Of a stretch of DNA of 64,000 bases, positions 37,070-50,403 are shown piece after piece. The position numbers were made by a program, and so were the translations under genes. Within the stretch, counting starts at the first letter, position 1. The number at the start of each line of letters is the position of its first letter. The notes under the pieces are model-generated. The model did no database searches, had not been told where the DNA came from, and saw only the letters and a program-made list of their open reading frames with translations. The DNA is from Rhizobium brockwellii (GTDB lineage Bacteria > Pseudomonadota > Alphaproteobacteria > Rhizobiales > Rhizobiaceae), in NCBI RefSeq assembly GCF_000769405.2, contig NZ_CP053439.1, positions 4,076,501-4,140,500 on the forward strand. The letters are read 5' to 3'.

Positions 37070-38476
37070 TTACATATGGATCGGCTTGAAGAAGGTTGCG
37101 AGCGCAGCCTCTTTCACCGCTTCCGACATTGTGGGATGCGCGTGGCAGGTACGGCCGAGATCTTCCGAAGAACCGCCGAACTCCATCAGTACGGCGATCT
37201 CGTGGATCATCTCGCCGGCGCCGAAGCCGACGATATGGCCGCCGAGCACCCGGTCGGTTTCCTTGTCGGCAAGGATCTTGACGAAGCCGTCCGTTGCCAG
37301 CATCGCGCGAGCGCGGCCGTTCGCCGTGAATGGGAACTTGCCGACCTTGTAGGCGACGCCTGCCGCCTTCAGCTCTTCCTCGGTCTTGCCGACGGAAGCG
37401 ATTTCCGGCTGGGTATAGACGACGCTCGGAATGACCTCGTAGTTCACATGGCCGTGCTGTCCGGCGAGGATTTCGGCAAGCGCCACGCCCTCGTCTTCCG
37501 CCTTGTGCGCCAGCATCGGACCCTTGACCACATCGCCGATCGCATAGATGCCGGCGATATTGGTCTTGAAGTGACCGTCGATCTCGACACGGCCGCGATT
37601 GTCGAGCGTAACACCGGCCTCTTCGAGGCCGAGGCCGGCCGTATATGGCTTGCGTCCGGTGGCAATCAGCACGACTTCGGCGTCGAGCGTCACCTTGTCG
37701 CCGCCCTTGACGGGCTCGAAAGTGACCTTGGCGCCCTTGTCGCCCTTTTCGACGCCTGTGACCTTGGCGCTGAGATTGAAATCGATGCCCTGCTTGGCAA
37801 GCATACGCTGGAATTGCTTGGAGACTTCGCCGTCCATGCCGCCAAGGATGGTGTCGAGATATTCGACGACGGTGACCTTGGCGCCGAGGCGCGACCAGAC
37901 GGAACCGAGTTCGAGGCCGATGACGCCACCGCCGACGACGATCAGCGTTTCCGGCACCTTCTCCAGTGCGATGCCGCCGGTGGAGGAGATGATGGTCTTT
38001 TCGTCGATCTCGACCTGCACGCCGGGAATGCCGGCGACGTCGGAGCCGGTGGCGATGACGATGTTCTTGCCTTCGATCTCCTGCACCTTGCCGTCATCTG
38101 CGGTGACGGAAACCTTGCCGGCCGAGACGATCTTGCCGGTGCCCTGGAAGGTATCGATCTTGTTCTTCTTGAAGAGGAAGGCGACGCCGTCGACATTCGA
38201 CTTCACCGTCGCATCCTTGTGGGCCATCATATTGCCGAGATTGAGCGTCGGCGCCGGCACGTCGATACCGAGCGCGCTCATCCCGTGGCCGGCCTGATGG
38301 AACATTTCGGAGGCATGCAGCAGCGCCTTCGATGGAATGCAGCCGACGTTCAGGCAGGTGCCGCCATAGGTCGCCCGCTTTTCGACGACGGCGACCTTGA
38401 GGCCAAGCTGGGCCGCCTTGACGGCGCACACATAGCCGCCCGGACCAGTTCCGATAATGATCACATCGTAGGACAT
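37070..38476 (-). CDS. lpdA: Dihydrolipoamide dehydrogenase (E3)
   Basis: This 468-residue flavoprotein has FAD-binding IIGTGPGGYVCAVKAAQLG, the redox disulfide GGTCLNVGCIPSKALLH, a second nucleotide-binding VVGGGVIGLELGSVW, and the C-terminal HAHPTMSE active-site histidine. It reoxidises lipoyl groups, here most likely those of 2-oxoglutarate dehydrogenase given the nearby sucAB. An SDR gene and two secreted-protein genes separate it from sucB. Confidence 0.96.
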   Translation of the reverse strand: MSYDVIIIGTGPGGYVCAVKAAQLGLKVAVVEKRATYGGTCLNVGCIPSKALLHASEMFHQAGHGMSALGIDVPAPTLNLGNMMAHKDATVKSNVDGVAFLFKKNKIDTFQGTGKIVSAGKVSVTADDGKVQEIEGKNIVIATGSDVAGIPGVQVEIDEKTIISSTGGIALEKVPETLIVVGGGVIGLELGSVWSRLGAKVTVVEYLDTILGGMDGEVSKQFQRMLAKQGIDFNLSAKVTGVEKGDKGAKVTFEPVKGGDKVTLDAEVVLIATGRKPYTAGLGLEEAGVTLDNRGRVEIDGHFKTNIAGIYAIGDVVKGPMLAHKAEDEGVALAEILAGQHGHVNYEVIPSVVYTQPEIASVGKTEEELKAAGVAYKVGKFPFTANGRARAMLATDGFVKILADKETDRVLGGHIVGFGAGEMIHEIAVLMEFGGSSEDLGRTCHAHPTMSEAVKEAALATFFKPIHM

Positions 38477-38570
38477 TGCTTCTTTCCCTTTGGATTTCGT
38501 TTAATCGGCCGCGCGCAAGATCAGGCCGAGGAATTCGAGAATATATTGCAGGTTGTTTTTCCCAGTCGTT

Positions 38571-39323
38571 CTAGCGGCCGCCGCTCACATTGAGGATCGC
38601 GCCGGTTATATAGGAGGCCGAAGGTGACAGAAGATAGAGGATCGCATCCGCCACCTCCTCGGGCGTGCCCGCGCGCTGCATCGGGATCGACGGCGCCAGT
38701 TCCCGCGGCCGATCCGGCAGGCCGCCGGAGGCATGAAGGTCGGTTTCGATGACGCCGGGCCTTATCGCATTCACGCGGATACCCTCGGCTGCGACCTCGC
38801 GCGCCAGCCCGACGGTGAAGGTGTCGATCGCCGCCTTCGAGGCGGCATAATCGACATACTGCGTCGCCGAACCGAGGACCGCCGCCATCGACGAGATGTT
38901 GACGATCGCTCCTCCCTGCCCGCCATGCCGGCTCGACATGCGGCGTATGGCCTCTGCGGCGCAGAGTATCGAGCCTGTCACATTGACGCGTAGCATGCGC
39001 TCGATCCGCTCCGCCGACATCTCGTCGATGCGCTGGGGATAATCGACGATGCCGGCATTGTTGACGAGCCCGTCGAGCCGGCCGAAATGCCGGTCGACTG
39101 CCGTAAACATCGAGACGATATCCGCAGCCTTGCCGACATCGCCCTGGATCGCCACGGCCTCGCCGCCATCCTCGACAATCGCAGCCACGACGGCATCCGC
39201 AGCTTGACGGTTGGCGGCGTAGTTCACCGCGACACGCCAGCCCTGGCGCGCGGCAAGCCGTGAAGCCGCAGCGCCGATACCCCGGCTTCCGCCGGTAATG
39301 AGAACAACAGGTGTATCGCTCAT
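38571..39323 (-). CDS. SDR family oxidoreductase
   Basis: This 250-residue classical SDR has TGGSRGIGAAASR, NNAG, an active-site serine in NISSMAAVLGSA, and YAASK, ending ITGAILNVSGGR. The ATG at 39323 has AAGGAG eight bases upstream and overlaps the TGA of the preceding gene (ATGA). The substrate is unknown. It belongs to the transcription unit between sucB and lpdA. Confidence 0.82.
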   Translation of the reverse strand: MSDTPVVLITGGSRGIGAAASRLAARQGWRVAVNYAANRQAADAVVAAIVEDGGEAVAIQGDVGKAADIVSMFTAVDRHFGRLDGLVNNAGIVDYPQRIDEMSAERIERMLRVNVTGSILCAAEAIRRMSSRHGGQGGAIVNISSMAAVLGSATQYVDYAASKAAIDTFTVGLAREVAAEGIRVNAIRPGVIETDLHASGGLPDRPRELAPSIPMQRAGTPEEVADAILYLLSPSASYITGAILNVSGGR

Positions 39324-39850
39324 GTCGCACACTCCTTAAATGTCAGCACATCCCAGGGTGCCACCACGGCCTTGCCCTCGCCCCAGGCGCTGGATTCGCG
39401 GATGGCGGGACCAAGGCCGGGAAGCACGAGCTTTTCAGCCGCCTCAGCGCCTTCGGGCTGCAGATTGTCCATCTCACCCTCGGCATCCATGCCATAAACG
39501 GCGCCCTGCCAGACCGTGCAGGCATTGAGATCGGCGCCGGTCGCATCACCCTCGGGGCAGTTGAACATCAGGATGCCGATGGCGCGCACCGGATCTTCCG
39601 ACGGCATGACATAACCTTCCATCACGACTGACGTCTTCAGCGCGCTGACCTTGAACTGGTTGCTGGCGGCGGCCGATGGAGAATTCAGCGGTGCAAAGCG
39701 CAATTCATAGGCACCATCGCGATCGACGTAGACGGCCTGCTCCTGCTTGCATGCGGCACCTAAGGTGGAGGCCGGAACGACGAAAAACGCCGCGGTTGCG
39801 ATTGCAGCCACGCCTGTCCGTCTTGCCGTGATCCCGATCCTTCCGCTCAT
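39320..39850 (-). CDS. Secreted protein of unknown function
   Basis: This 176-residue protein has an N-terminal signal peptide (ARRTGVAAIATAAFFVVPAS, cleavage near LGA-ACK). Several cysteines in the mature part (C34, and pairs in NCPEGD, NACTVW and KECAT) suggest disulfides in the periplasm. It overlaps the genes on both sides by four bases, so it is co-translated with the DUF4241-like gene and the SDR. No family is recognised. Confidence 0.7.
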   Translation of the reverse strand: MSGRIGITARRTGVAAIATAAFFVVPASTLGAACKQEQAVYVDRDGAYELRFAPLNSPSAAASNQFKVSALKTSVVMEGYVMPSEDPVRAIGILMFNCPEGDATGADLNACTVWQGAVYGMDAEGEMDNLQPEGAEAAEKLVLPGLGPAIRESSAWGEGKAVVAPWDVLTFKECAT

Positions 39851-40596
39851 TGCAGCTTCGGCTCCTTCCGCCCGTCGGCGTTCTCGACAACGCTGAAATC
39901 CGTCAGCAGCACCAGCGCGCGGCCATCCCTGTCGAGCCCCCAGAAGGCTGGATAGAAACCGTCGCCCCAGCCGCTCCAGAACACCGCGACATTGCCTCGT
40001 CTGCCGGCGACCGGCCGGTGCAGCGCATAAGTGCCCTTGTTGGCCTCAAGGTCCGACGCCAGCACGTCGTCGTAGTAGTTGACGTCGGAATCCGTTTTCT
40101 GCGCCTGCACCTGCTCTTCCCGCTCCCCGATCAAATCAAGCGTATCGGCATCCATGTAGCAGCCGAGGCCGGCATCGACAGGATAGCCGAAGATCTCGCC
40201 GTCCTTCAGCGTCGCCGGATCCTGCCCCGGCAGGACCGCAAGCTCCCAACGATCCGGCTTGCCCTCGGCAAACCGCATGCTGGCAGCGGCGACGCGTCCG
40301 AAGGCCTGGTAGAGCGTTACCGGATACTCGCCCGGCGGAACCGTTCTTGCGAGTGCCGGACGATCGGGCTGGGCGAGCGGATCGGCCGCAACGATGCGCC
40401 CTGATATCAACTCGACATTGCCCATATGGATCACGCCGATCGACCGGCCGGAGAGTTCGGCGTCACTGAGAGCCACCAGGTCGAAATTGCTGCTTGCCTT
40501 ACCGATATCCCAGCCGGCAGCCAATGCGGAGACCGGAATATGCGCGGCGGCAGCGCAAAGAAGAAGGCGCGCCGCTCGCATGATCCCGTTCCGCAT
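39847..40596 (-). CDS. Secreted DUF4241-like protein
   Basis: This 249-residue protein has a signal peptide (MRAARLLLCAAAAHIPVSALA). Its body resembles DUF4241 proteins: VPPGEYPVTLYQAFG in the middle and a C-terminal FWSGWGDGFYPAFWGLDRDG followed by LLTDFSVV. The function of the family is unknown. It begins 13 bases after sucB, so it is probably read from the TCA-cycle transcript. Confidence 0.68.
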   Translation of the reverse strand: MRNGIMRAARLLLCAAAAHIPVSALAAGWDIGKASSNFDLVALSDAELSGRSIGVIHMGNVELISGRIVAADPLAQPDRPALARTVPPGEYPVTLYQAFGRVAAASMRFAEGKPDRWELAVLPGQDPATLKDGEIFGYPVDAGLGCYMDADTLDLIGEREEQVQAQKTDSDVNYYDDVLASDLEANKGTYALHRPVAGRRGNVAVFWSGWGDGFYPAFWGLDRDGRALVLLTDFSVVENADGRKEPKLQ

Positions 40597-40609
40597 CGAA
40601 AGCGCTCCC

Positions 40610-41887
<1,278 letters not shown>

Positions 41888-41926
41888 TGTTCAGATCCTG
41901 ATTTCGTGTGTTTTCGTTTATACGTT

Positions 41927-42235
41927 TCAGACCGCGGGCGGCCGCGAGATGATCGAGGGCATCGGCAGGATATCGAAGCGGAAACCGAAACCGGAAGCGA
42001 TGATCGGATCGCCGTCGGCAAGAAGCTGCGCCGCCGCCTGATCCTCGACCTCGACGATCGCCATGCCCCAGGCGCCTTCACCCTCGAAGACGGGGCCGAC
42101 GATGATCGCCGATCCCGCAAGGGCGTTCCGATGCCAGTATTCGGCATGGCGTTTCATCGCCGCCATTTCCTCCCCGGTCCCGTCATGCGGGAAAGTGGGG
42201 CGCGGCGGCTGCAGTCTCAGAAAGAAATAAGCCAT
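41927..42235 (-). CDS. YciI-like small protein between sucA and sucB
   Basis: This 102-residue protein resembles the YCII-related domain, a ferredoxin-like fold. It has MAYFFLRLQPPRPTFPHDG at the start, a histidine in KRHAEYW, and the GDPIIASG motif typical of the family. The ATG at 42235 is preceded by a run of G. It lies 16 bases after sucA and 39 before sucB on the same strand. The role of YciI proteins is not established. Confidence 0.75.
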   Translation of the reverse strand: MAYFFLRLQPPRPTFPHDGTGEEMAAMKRHAEYWHRNALAGSAIIVGPVFEGEGAWGMAIVEVEDQAAAQLLADGDPIIASGFGFRFDILPMPSIISRPPAV

Positions 42236-42251
42236 TGCGCCCCCCCCTGTT

Positions 42252-45236
42252 TTAACCGCCCAATGCATCCTCGAGGAATGCGGCGAGCTGCGACAGATGC
42301 TTGGACATCAGGCCCGTCGCCGGCGAGGCGGCGGCCGGACGGCCGGTATAGCGGACGCGCTGGTACTTCGCGTCGATATGGGCGAGCACCCATTCGAGGA
42401 AGGGGTCGATGAACGACCATGCGCCCATATTCTTCGGCTCTTCCTGGCACCAGACCATCTCGGCGTTGCGGAAGCGCGACAGTTCGTTGATCAGCGCCTT
42501 TGCCGGAAACGGGTAAAGCTGCTCGACACGCAAGAGATAGATGTCGTCGATGCCGCGCTTTTCACGCTCTTCGAGAAGATCGTAATAGACCTTGCCGGAG
42601 CACATGACGACGCGGCGGATTTTGTTGTCCTTCTGCAGCTTGATCGGGCCGTCCTTGATCACCTCGGCATCGTCCCAGAGCAGACGATGGAAGGCGGATT
42701 CGCCGGCCATTTCGGCAAGCGTCGAGACCGCCCGCTTGTGGCGGAGCAGCGACTTCGGCGTCATCAGGACCAACGGCTTGCGGAAGTCGCGCTTCAGCTG
42801 CCGGCGCAGGATGTGGAAATAATTTGCCGGCGTCGTGACGTTGGCGACCTGCATGTTGTCTTCGGCGCAAAGCTGCAGGAAACGCTCGAGGCGGGCCGAG
42901 GAGTGTTCCGGACCCTGGCCCTCATAGCCGTGCGGCAGCAGGCAGACGAGGCCCGACATGCGCAGCCACTTGCGTTCGCCCGACGAGATGAACTGGTCGA
43001 AAACCACCTGCGCGCCGTTGGCGAAATCGCCGAACTGGGCTTCCCAGAGCGTCAGCGCATTCGGGCGGGCGAGTGAGTAGCCATATTCGAAACCGAGCAC
43101 GGCCTCTTCCGAAAGCATCGAATTGATGACTTCGTAGCGCCCCTGCGTCGGCGAAAGATTGGCGAGCGGGATGTAGCGCTCTTCGGTTTCCTGATCGTAG
43201 AGAACCGAGTGGCGCTGCGAGAAGGTGCCGCGCTCGCAATCCTGGCCGGAAAGGCGGATCTTGCTGCCTTCGACGCAGAGCGCGCCGAAGGAGAGCGCTT
43301 CGGCCATCGCCCAGTCGATACCCTCGCCGGTGGCGATCATGTTGGCGCGGTTTTCCATGAAGCGCTGGATCGTCCGATGCGCATTGAAGCCTGCCGGGAT
43401 CTCAGACAGCTTGCGGCCGATCTCCTTCAGCGTCTTCATCGGCACGGCGGTCTTGCCGCGGCGCTGCTCGTCGGCATTGTCGGCCGTGCGCAGGCCCGAC
43501 CACTCACCATCAAGCCAGTCGGCCTTGTTCGGCTTGTAATGCTGGCCGGCTTCGAACTCCTGCTCGAGATGGGCGCGCCAGTCGGCCTTCATCTTCTCGA
43601 CTTCACCGTCGGTGAGCAGGCCCTCGGCGACGAGACGGGCCGCATAGAGCTGCAGCACGGTCTTGTGCGCGCGGATCACCTTGTACATCTTCGGCTGCGT
43701 GAAGGACGGTTCGTCGCCTTCATTGTGGCCGTAGCGGCGATAGCAGAACAGGTCGAGCACAACAGGCTTGTGGAACTTCATGCGGAATTCGGTGGCGATC
43801 TTCGCCCCATAAACCACCGCTTCCGGATCGTCGCCGTTGACGTGCAGGATCGGCGCCTCGATCATCTTGGCGACGTCGGACGGATAAGGCGACGAGCGCG
43901 AGAAGGCCGGGTTGGTCGTGAAGCCGATCTGGTTGTTGATGATCACATGCATGGTGCCGGCGACGCGGTGACCGCGCAGACCGGACAGGCCGAGGATTTC
44001 GGCAATGACACCCTGGCCGGCAAAGGCCGCGTCGCCATGGATCAGCAGCGGCAGAACCTTGGCGCGTTCGGAAAGCGGGATGATGTCGCCGTCCCAGACG
44101 GTGGCGTTCATATCCTGCTTGGCGCGGGCCTTGCCCATGACGACGGGATCGACGATTTCGAGATGCGACGGGTTCGCCGTCAACGAAACGTGGATCTTGT
44201 TGCCGTCGAATTCGCGGTCGGAGGAGGCGCCGAGATGGTACTTGACGTCACCCGAGCCCTCGACCTCGTCGGGAGCGGCCGAGCCGCCCTTGAACTCATG
44301 GAAGATCGCCCGGTGCGGCTTGCCCATGACCTGGGAGAGCACGTTCAGGCGGCCGCGATGGGCCATGCCGAACACGGCTTCCTTCAGGCCGAGATGGCCG
44401 CCACGCTTGAGGATCTGTTCCAGCGCCGGGATCAGCGATTCGCCGCCGTCGAGACCGAAACGCTTCGTGCCCTTGAACTTGACGTCGAGGAACTGTTCGT
44501 AGCCTTCGGCTTCGACGAGCTTGGCAAGGATCGCCTTCTTGCCTTCCGGCGTGAAGGCCACACCCTTGTCCGGTCCTTCGATACGCTCCTGGATCCAGGC
44601 CTTCTCTTCAGGATTGGAGATATGCATGAATTCGACGCCGAGCGTCGAGCAATAGGTGCGCTCGAGGATTTCGATCATTTCGCGGATGGTCGCGTATTCG
44701 AGGCCGAGCACGTTGTCGATGAAGATCTTGCGATCATAATCGGCGGCCGTGAAACCGTAATTCTCCGCTGACAGCTCGTGATAGTCGTCGACGGGAGCGG
44801 CGATGCCGAGCGGGTCGAGCTTGGCATGCAGGTGGCCGCGCATGCGGTAGGCGCGGATCATCATGATGGCGCGCACGGAATCGCGCGTCGCCTGCAGCAC
44901 CTCGGTGCTGTCGGCAGGCTTGCCCTGAGCTTCGGCCTTGGCTTTGACCTTGGTCTCGATCACTTTCTCGACGATGCCCCAGTCGCCATCGAGAGCCGAC
45001 ACCAGATCGCCGCTTGCCTGAAGCGGCCAGTTCTTCTTGCGCCAGGAAGCACCCTTGGCCGCCCTCTTCACATCGCTGGGATCCTCCTCCAGCGCCTTGA
45101 AGAAGGACCGCCACTGATCGTCGACCGATGCCGGGTCCTCTTCATACCGCGCGTAGAGCTGCTCGATATAGGCAGCGTTAGCGCCATCCAGAAACGAGGT
45201 GATCTGAAACTGCTCGTTGGCTTCTTGCCGTGCCAT
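42252..45236 (-). CDS. sucA: 2-oxoglutarate dehydrogenase E1 component
   Basis: This 994-residue thiamine-diphosphate enzyme decarboxylates 2-oxoglutarate. It begins with an N-terminal segment (SFLDGANAAYIEQLYARYEED). Its TPP/Mg region includes HGDAAFAGQGVIAE and ends NNQIGFTT, and a C-terminal pyrimidine-binding domain follows. The start is the ATG at 45236; longer in-frame starts lack support. No normal ribosome-binding site precedes it. Instead, a perfect hairpin (45245-45262) lies eight bases upstream with GGAAG at its tip. Confidence 0.96.
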   Translation of the reverse strand: MARQEANEQFQITSFLDGANAAYIEQLYARYEEDPASVDDQWRSFFKALEEDPSDVKRAAKGASWRKKNWPLQASGDLVSALDGDWGIVEKVIETKVKAKAEAQGKPADSTEVLQATRDSVRAIMMIRAYRMRGHLHAKLDPLGIAAPVDDYHELSAENYGFTAADYDRKIFIDNVLGLEYATIREMIEILERTYCSTLGVEFMHISNPEEKAWIQERIEGPDKGVAFTPEGKKAILAKLVEAEGYEQFLDVKFKGTKRFGLDGGESLIPALEQILKRGGHLGLKEAVFGMAHRGRLNVLSQVMGKPHRAIFHEFKGGSAAPDEVEGSGDVKYHLGASSDREFDGNKIHVSLTANPSHLEIVDPVVMGKARAKQDMNATVWDGDIIPLSERAKVLPLLIHGDAAFAGQGVIAEILGLSGLRGHRVAGTMHVIINNQIGFTTNPAFSRSSPYPSDVAKMIEAPILHVNGDDPEAVVYGAKIATEFRMKFHKPVVLDLFCYRRYGHNEGDEPSFTQPKMYKVIRAHKTVLQLYAARLVAEGLLTDGEVEKMKADWRAHLEQEFEAGQHYKPNKADWLDGEWSGLRTADNADEQRRGKTAVPMKTLKEIGRKLSEIPAGFNAHRTIQRFMENRANMIATGEGIDWAMAEALSFGALCVEGSKIRLSGQDCERGTFSQRHSVLYDQETEERYIPLANLSPTQGRYEVINSMLSEEAVLGFEYGYSLARPNALTLWEAQFGDFANGAQVVFDQFISSGERKWLRMSGLVCLLPHGYEGQGPEHSSARLERFLQLCAEDNMQVANVTTPANYFHILRRQLKRDFRKPLVLMTPKSLLRHKRAVSTLAEMAGESAFHRLLWDDAEVIKDGPIKLQKDNKIRRVVMCSGKVYYDLLEEREKRGIDDIYLLRVEQLYPFPAKALINELSRFRNAEMVWCQEEPKNMGAWSFIDPFLEWVLAHIDAKYQRVRYTGRPAAASPATGLMSKHLSQLAAFLEDALGG

Positions 45237-45244
45237 GGTGTTAT

Positions 45245-45262
45245 GCGGACGCTTCCGTCCGC
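45245..45262 (-). promoter_or_regulatory. Hairpin immediately upstream of the sucA start codon
   Basis: GCGGACG and CGTCCGC form a perfect seven-base-pair stem. On the transcript strand the loop reads GAAG, so GGAAG lies at the tip. The stem ends eight bases before the sucA ATG, where a ribosome-binding site would be expected. A second hairpin (GCCGGC-N6-GCCGGC, 45283-45300) lies just upstream. Together they may modulate sucA translation or mRNA processing between sucD and sucA. Confidence 0.5.
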
Positions 45263-45408
45263 CTCCTGACTTTGATGAATTTGCCGGCTTGATGGCCGGC
45301 TGCCGCATTCCGATTGCCGCCTGTCCGCGGCGCATCTGCTGGTCTCGTGTTGTCGATGCCGGGCGGAAGGCGCAGATGCCGTTCCTCCGCCCGGTCTATA
45401 TAGGTGGC

Positions 45409-46311
45409 TTAGCCCTTGAGGACTTCAACCAGCGTCTTGCCGAGGCGGGCCGGAGAGGGCGATACCTTGATGCCCGCCGATTCCATCGCCGCGATCTTCG
45501 ATTCCGCATCGCCCTTGCCGCCGGAAACCACAGCACCGGCATGGCCCATGGTGCGGCCCTTCGGCGCCGTACGGCCGGCAATGAAGCCAGCCATCGGCTT
45601 CTTGCGGCCCTTCTTGGCTTCGTCCTTGAGGAACTGCGCTGCGTCTTCTTCAGCCGCACCACCGATTTCGCCGATCATGATGATCGACTGGGTGGCTTCG
45701 TCGGCCAGGAACATTTCCAGGACGTCGATGAACTCGGTGCCCTTGACCGGGTCGCCGCCGATGCCGACGGCCGTCGTCTGGCCGAGACCTTCGTTGGAGG
45801 TCTGGAACACCGCTTCATAGGTCAGCGTGCCCGAGCGGGAAACGATACCGACCGACCCCTTGCGGAAGATCGAGCCCGGCATGATGCCGATCTTGCATTC
45901 TTCCGGCGTCAGGATACCCGGGCAGTTCGGACCGAGCAGGCGCGACTTGGAGCGGTCGAGGCGAGCCTTGACCCGCACCATGTCCATGACCGGGATGCCT
46001 TCGGTGATGCAGGTGATGAACGGGATCTCGGCGTCGATCGCCTCGATGATCGCGTCGGCAGCACCAGCCGGCGGAACATAGATGACGGACGCGTTGGCGC
46101 CGGTCTTTTCCTTGCCTTCGGCAACGGTTGCAAAGATCGGCAGGCTTTCGCCCTTCGCGCCGGTCCAGGTTTCGCCACCCTTCTTCGGGTGGATACCACC
46201 GACCATCTGGGTGCCGTAGTAAGCGAGCGCCTGTTCGGTGTGGAACGTGCCGGTCTTGCCGGTTAGGCCCTGAACGAGAACCTTGGTGTCTTTGTTGACG
46301 AGAATGGACAT
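45409..46311 (-). CDS. sucD: Succinyl-CoA synthetase alpha subunit
   Basis: This 300-residue subunit has an N-terminal CoA-binding Rossmann domain ([19 protein letters not shown]), the [15 protein letters not shown] loop, and the phosphorylated histidine in [16 protein letters not shown]. It pairs with SucC to interconvert succinyl-CoA and succinate with nucleotide phosphorylation. The start is the ATG at 46311. A DUF1579-like gene sits between sucC and this gene. Confidence 0.97.
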   Translation of the reverse strand: MSILVNKDTKVLVQGLTGKTGTFHTEQALAYYGTQMVGGIHPKKGGETWTGAKGESLPIFATVAEGKEKTGANASVIYVPPAGAADAIIEAIDAEIPFITCITEGIPVMDMVRVKARLDRSKSRLLGPNCPGILTPEECKIGIMPGSIFRKGSVGIVSRSGTLTYEAVFQTSNEGLGQTTAVGIGGDPVKGTEFIDVLEMFLADEATQSIIMIGEIGGAAEEDAAQFLKDEAKKGRKKPMAGFIAGRTAPKGRTMGHAGAVVSGGKGDAESKIAAMESAGIKVSPSPARLGKTLVEVLKG

Positions 46312-46324
46312 GCGAGGCCTTTGT

Positions 46325-46816
46325 TTAGGAGAGGTTGGAAGACGTGGGGGACGCACGACGATAGACGCCGCTGACGACCTCCTGCCAAGTATCGCTGCCT
46401 GCAGGCGAAAAGCTGACGCCCATCCGGTAGCAGTCTTCATTTTCAAATGTGAATACGGTGCGCTGGCTGCCGCGCGGCGAAGTCTTCATCAGCACAAGCT
46501 CATTGCCGTTCCACTCGCCGGACGCCGGCACGGGCGGCGCAAAACCTGCGGTGTCGAACTGGTAGAGCTTGTAGGTCTTGTCCGAAACATCGAAGCCGAA
46601 AACATTTCGCGCCTCGAACGAAACAGCACCATCGCGCGTCTGGCGATAGCGCTGCTCGAGGAAGAACCCGCCGAACAACGCCTCGCCGGAAAACTCAGCA
46701 CTGGCCTTGCCTTCACTCGTCCACGCCGACGCCGCGACACGCTCATCCCCTTCCCACACGCCGGCGAAGGCGTTGAGGCGGAAATGAGCAGCGGAGGGCG
46801 TGGACGGGAAGGCCAT
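46325..46816 (-). CDS. DUF1579-like small protein between sucC and sucD
   Basis: This 163-residue protein is predicted to be mostly beta-strand, with the early [11 protein letters not shown] motif and [13 protein letters not shown] that resemble DUF1579 or lipocalin-like barrels. There is no signal peptide. It lies eight bases after sucC and 13 before sucD on the same strand, so it must be on the same transcript as the two succinyl-CoA synthetase subunits. The function is unknown. Confidence 0.75.
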   Translation of the reverse strand: MAFPSTPSAAHFRLNAFAGVWEGDERVAASAWTSEGKASAEFSGEALFGGFFLEQRYRQTRDGAVSFEARNVFGFDVSDKTYKLYQFDTAGFAPPVPASGEWNGNELVLMKTSPRGSQRTVFTFENEDCYRMGVSFSPAGSDTWQEVVSGVYRRASPTSSNLS

Positions 46817-46824
46817 GATCGTTC

Positions 46825-48018
<1,194 letters not shown>

Positions 48019-48052
48019 GGGTCTATCCCTATTTCGATTACTTCAGCGCCAA

Positions 48053-49111
<1,059 letters not shown>

Positions 49112-49192
49112 TCATTATTTTTGATGCAGCGTTTTCAATCGTTTAGATACAAAAATTCTTACGTAAACGTAAGACATTCTGTCACTGAATTG

Positions 49193-50356
49193 TTACTCTG
49201 CGGCGCGTTTCTCATGGTGCAGCGCAAGATATTCCGCACTGCGCATCTCAAACAGGCGCGATGCCGTGCGGTCGAATTCGAAGCCCTCGGTGCCCCGGCG
49301 CTGCAACAGCAGTTCCTCCGGCATCGCCGCCGCGGAAATGTAAAGCCGCACGGCATGATCGTAAAACGTATCGACCATAATGATGAACCGTTTGATCTGG
49401 TTCCGCTTTTCCGGCCCGAGCAACGGAATGTGATCGACGAAGACCGTATCGAAGCGTTCGGCGATGGCGAGGAAGTCGATCGCGCCTAGCGGTTTGTCGC
49501 AAAGATCGGTGAAAGAGAACCGCGCCATGCGGTCGACGGCGAGCGGCACATGGATGTGGCGCCCCTTCATCGGGATATCCAGCGGCTGGGCCTTGCGCCC
49601 ATGCAGCGCCTGCGTCCAGGACGCGTCCATCGCCATGTCGTTATGCTCGTTGAGCGGCACCAGATAGACCGGTTGGCTGCTCAGCTTCTCCATCCGGTAG
49701 TCGGTCGGCGAATCCAGGCTGACGACATCGACATGCTGCTTCAGCAAGGCGACGAAGGGCAGGAAGAGGCCGCGATTGAGACCATCCCGGTAAAGATTGT
49801 CGGGCTCGACGTTCGAGGTCGCGACCAGCACGCATCCGCGCGCGAAAAGCTCGGAGAACAGCCGCGACAGGATCATCGCATCGGCGATGTCGGTGACCGT
49901 AAACTCGTCGAAGCAGAGCAGTTCGGCCTCACCGTAAAGCGCTGCGGCGACCGGCGGCATCGGATCGGCCTGCTTCGTCTCGCCGTTCTTGAGCTTCAGC
50001 CGGTGTGCCGCGATGCGGTTGTGCACATCCGCCATGAATTCGTGGAAATGCGCCCGCCGTTTTTTCCTGCACGGCGCCATCGCGAAGAACATATCCATCA
50101 GCATGGTCTTGCCGCGCCCGACGCTGCCGTGGATATAAAGCCCCTTGATGCCGTCGGCGGATTTCTTCCTGGCGGCAAACAGCCAGCCGAGCGCGCTCGA
50201 TTTTGCCGCCGGCCGCAGCTGCTTCAGGCCGGCAAGCACCCGATCGAGGCTCTTTGCCACGTCCATCTGGGCGGAATCGACCTGAAGGGCGCCCGATGCG
50301 GTCAGCGCTTTAAGCTGTTCGCAGACGCTGAGCGCATAATCCGGCATTGGTTGCAT
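49193..50356 (-). CDS. zapE: Cell division protein ZapE (AFG1-type ATPase)
   Basis: This 387-residue P-loop ATPase has Walker A GSVGRGKTMLMDMFF near residue 80, Walker B LLCFDEFTVTDIADA, and the arginine-rich downstream region. ZapE interacts with the Z ring; the eukaryotic relative is mitochondrial AFG1/LACE1. In many alphaproteobacteria it lies next to mdh, as here. The gene is complete. Confidence 0.92.
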   Translation of the reverse strand: MQPMPDYALSVCEQLKALTASGALQVDSAQMDVAKSLDRVLAGLKQLRPAAKSSALGWLFAARKKSADGIKGLYIHGSVGRGKTMLMDMFFAMAPCRKKRRAHFHEFMADVHNRIAAHRLKLKNGETKQADPMPPVAAALYGEAELLCFDEFTVTDIADAMILSRLFSELFARGCVLVATSNVEPDNLYRDGLNRGLFLPFVALLKQHVDVVSLDSPTDYRMEKLSSQPVYLVPLNEHNDMAMDASWTQALHGRKAQPLDIPMKGRHIHVPLAVDRMARFSFTDLCDKPLGAIDFLAIAERFDTVFVDHIPLLGPEKRNQIKRFIIMVDTFYDHAVRLYISAAAMPEELLLQRRGTEGFEFDRTASRLFEMRSAEYLALHHEKRAAE

Positions 50357-50381
50357 GAGGGCATATCCGCCTGTCAGTCAA

Positions 50382-50397
50382 CGGCGGAGACCCGCCG
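50382..50397 (-). terminator. Short GC-rich hairpin after the Omp19-like gene
   Basis: CGGCGG (50382-50387) pairs with CCGCCG (50392-50397) around AGAC, between the lipoprotein stop codon and the zapE start. It may end the lipoprotein transcript, but there is only a weak T tract. Confidence 0.35.
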
Positions 50398-50403
50398 GAC
50401 CAT

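Noticed and set aside
37046..38593. Long plus-strand open frame (515 codons) opposite lpdA
   Set aside because: Antisense to lpdA, with biased composition and no domain; it arises from the codon usage of the real gene.
43209..44771. 520-codon plus-strand open frame opposite sucA
   Set aside because: Antisense shadow of sucA without motifs.
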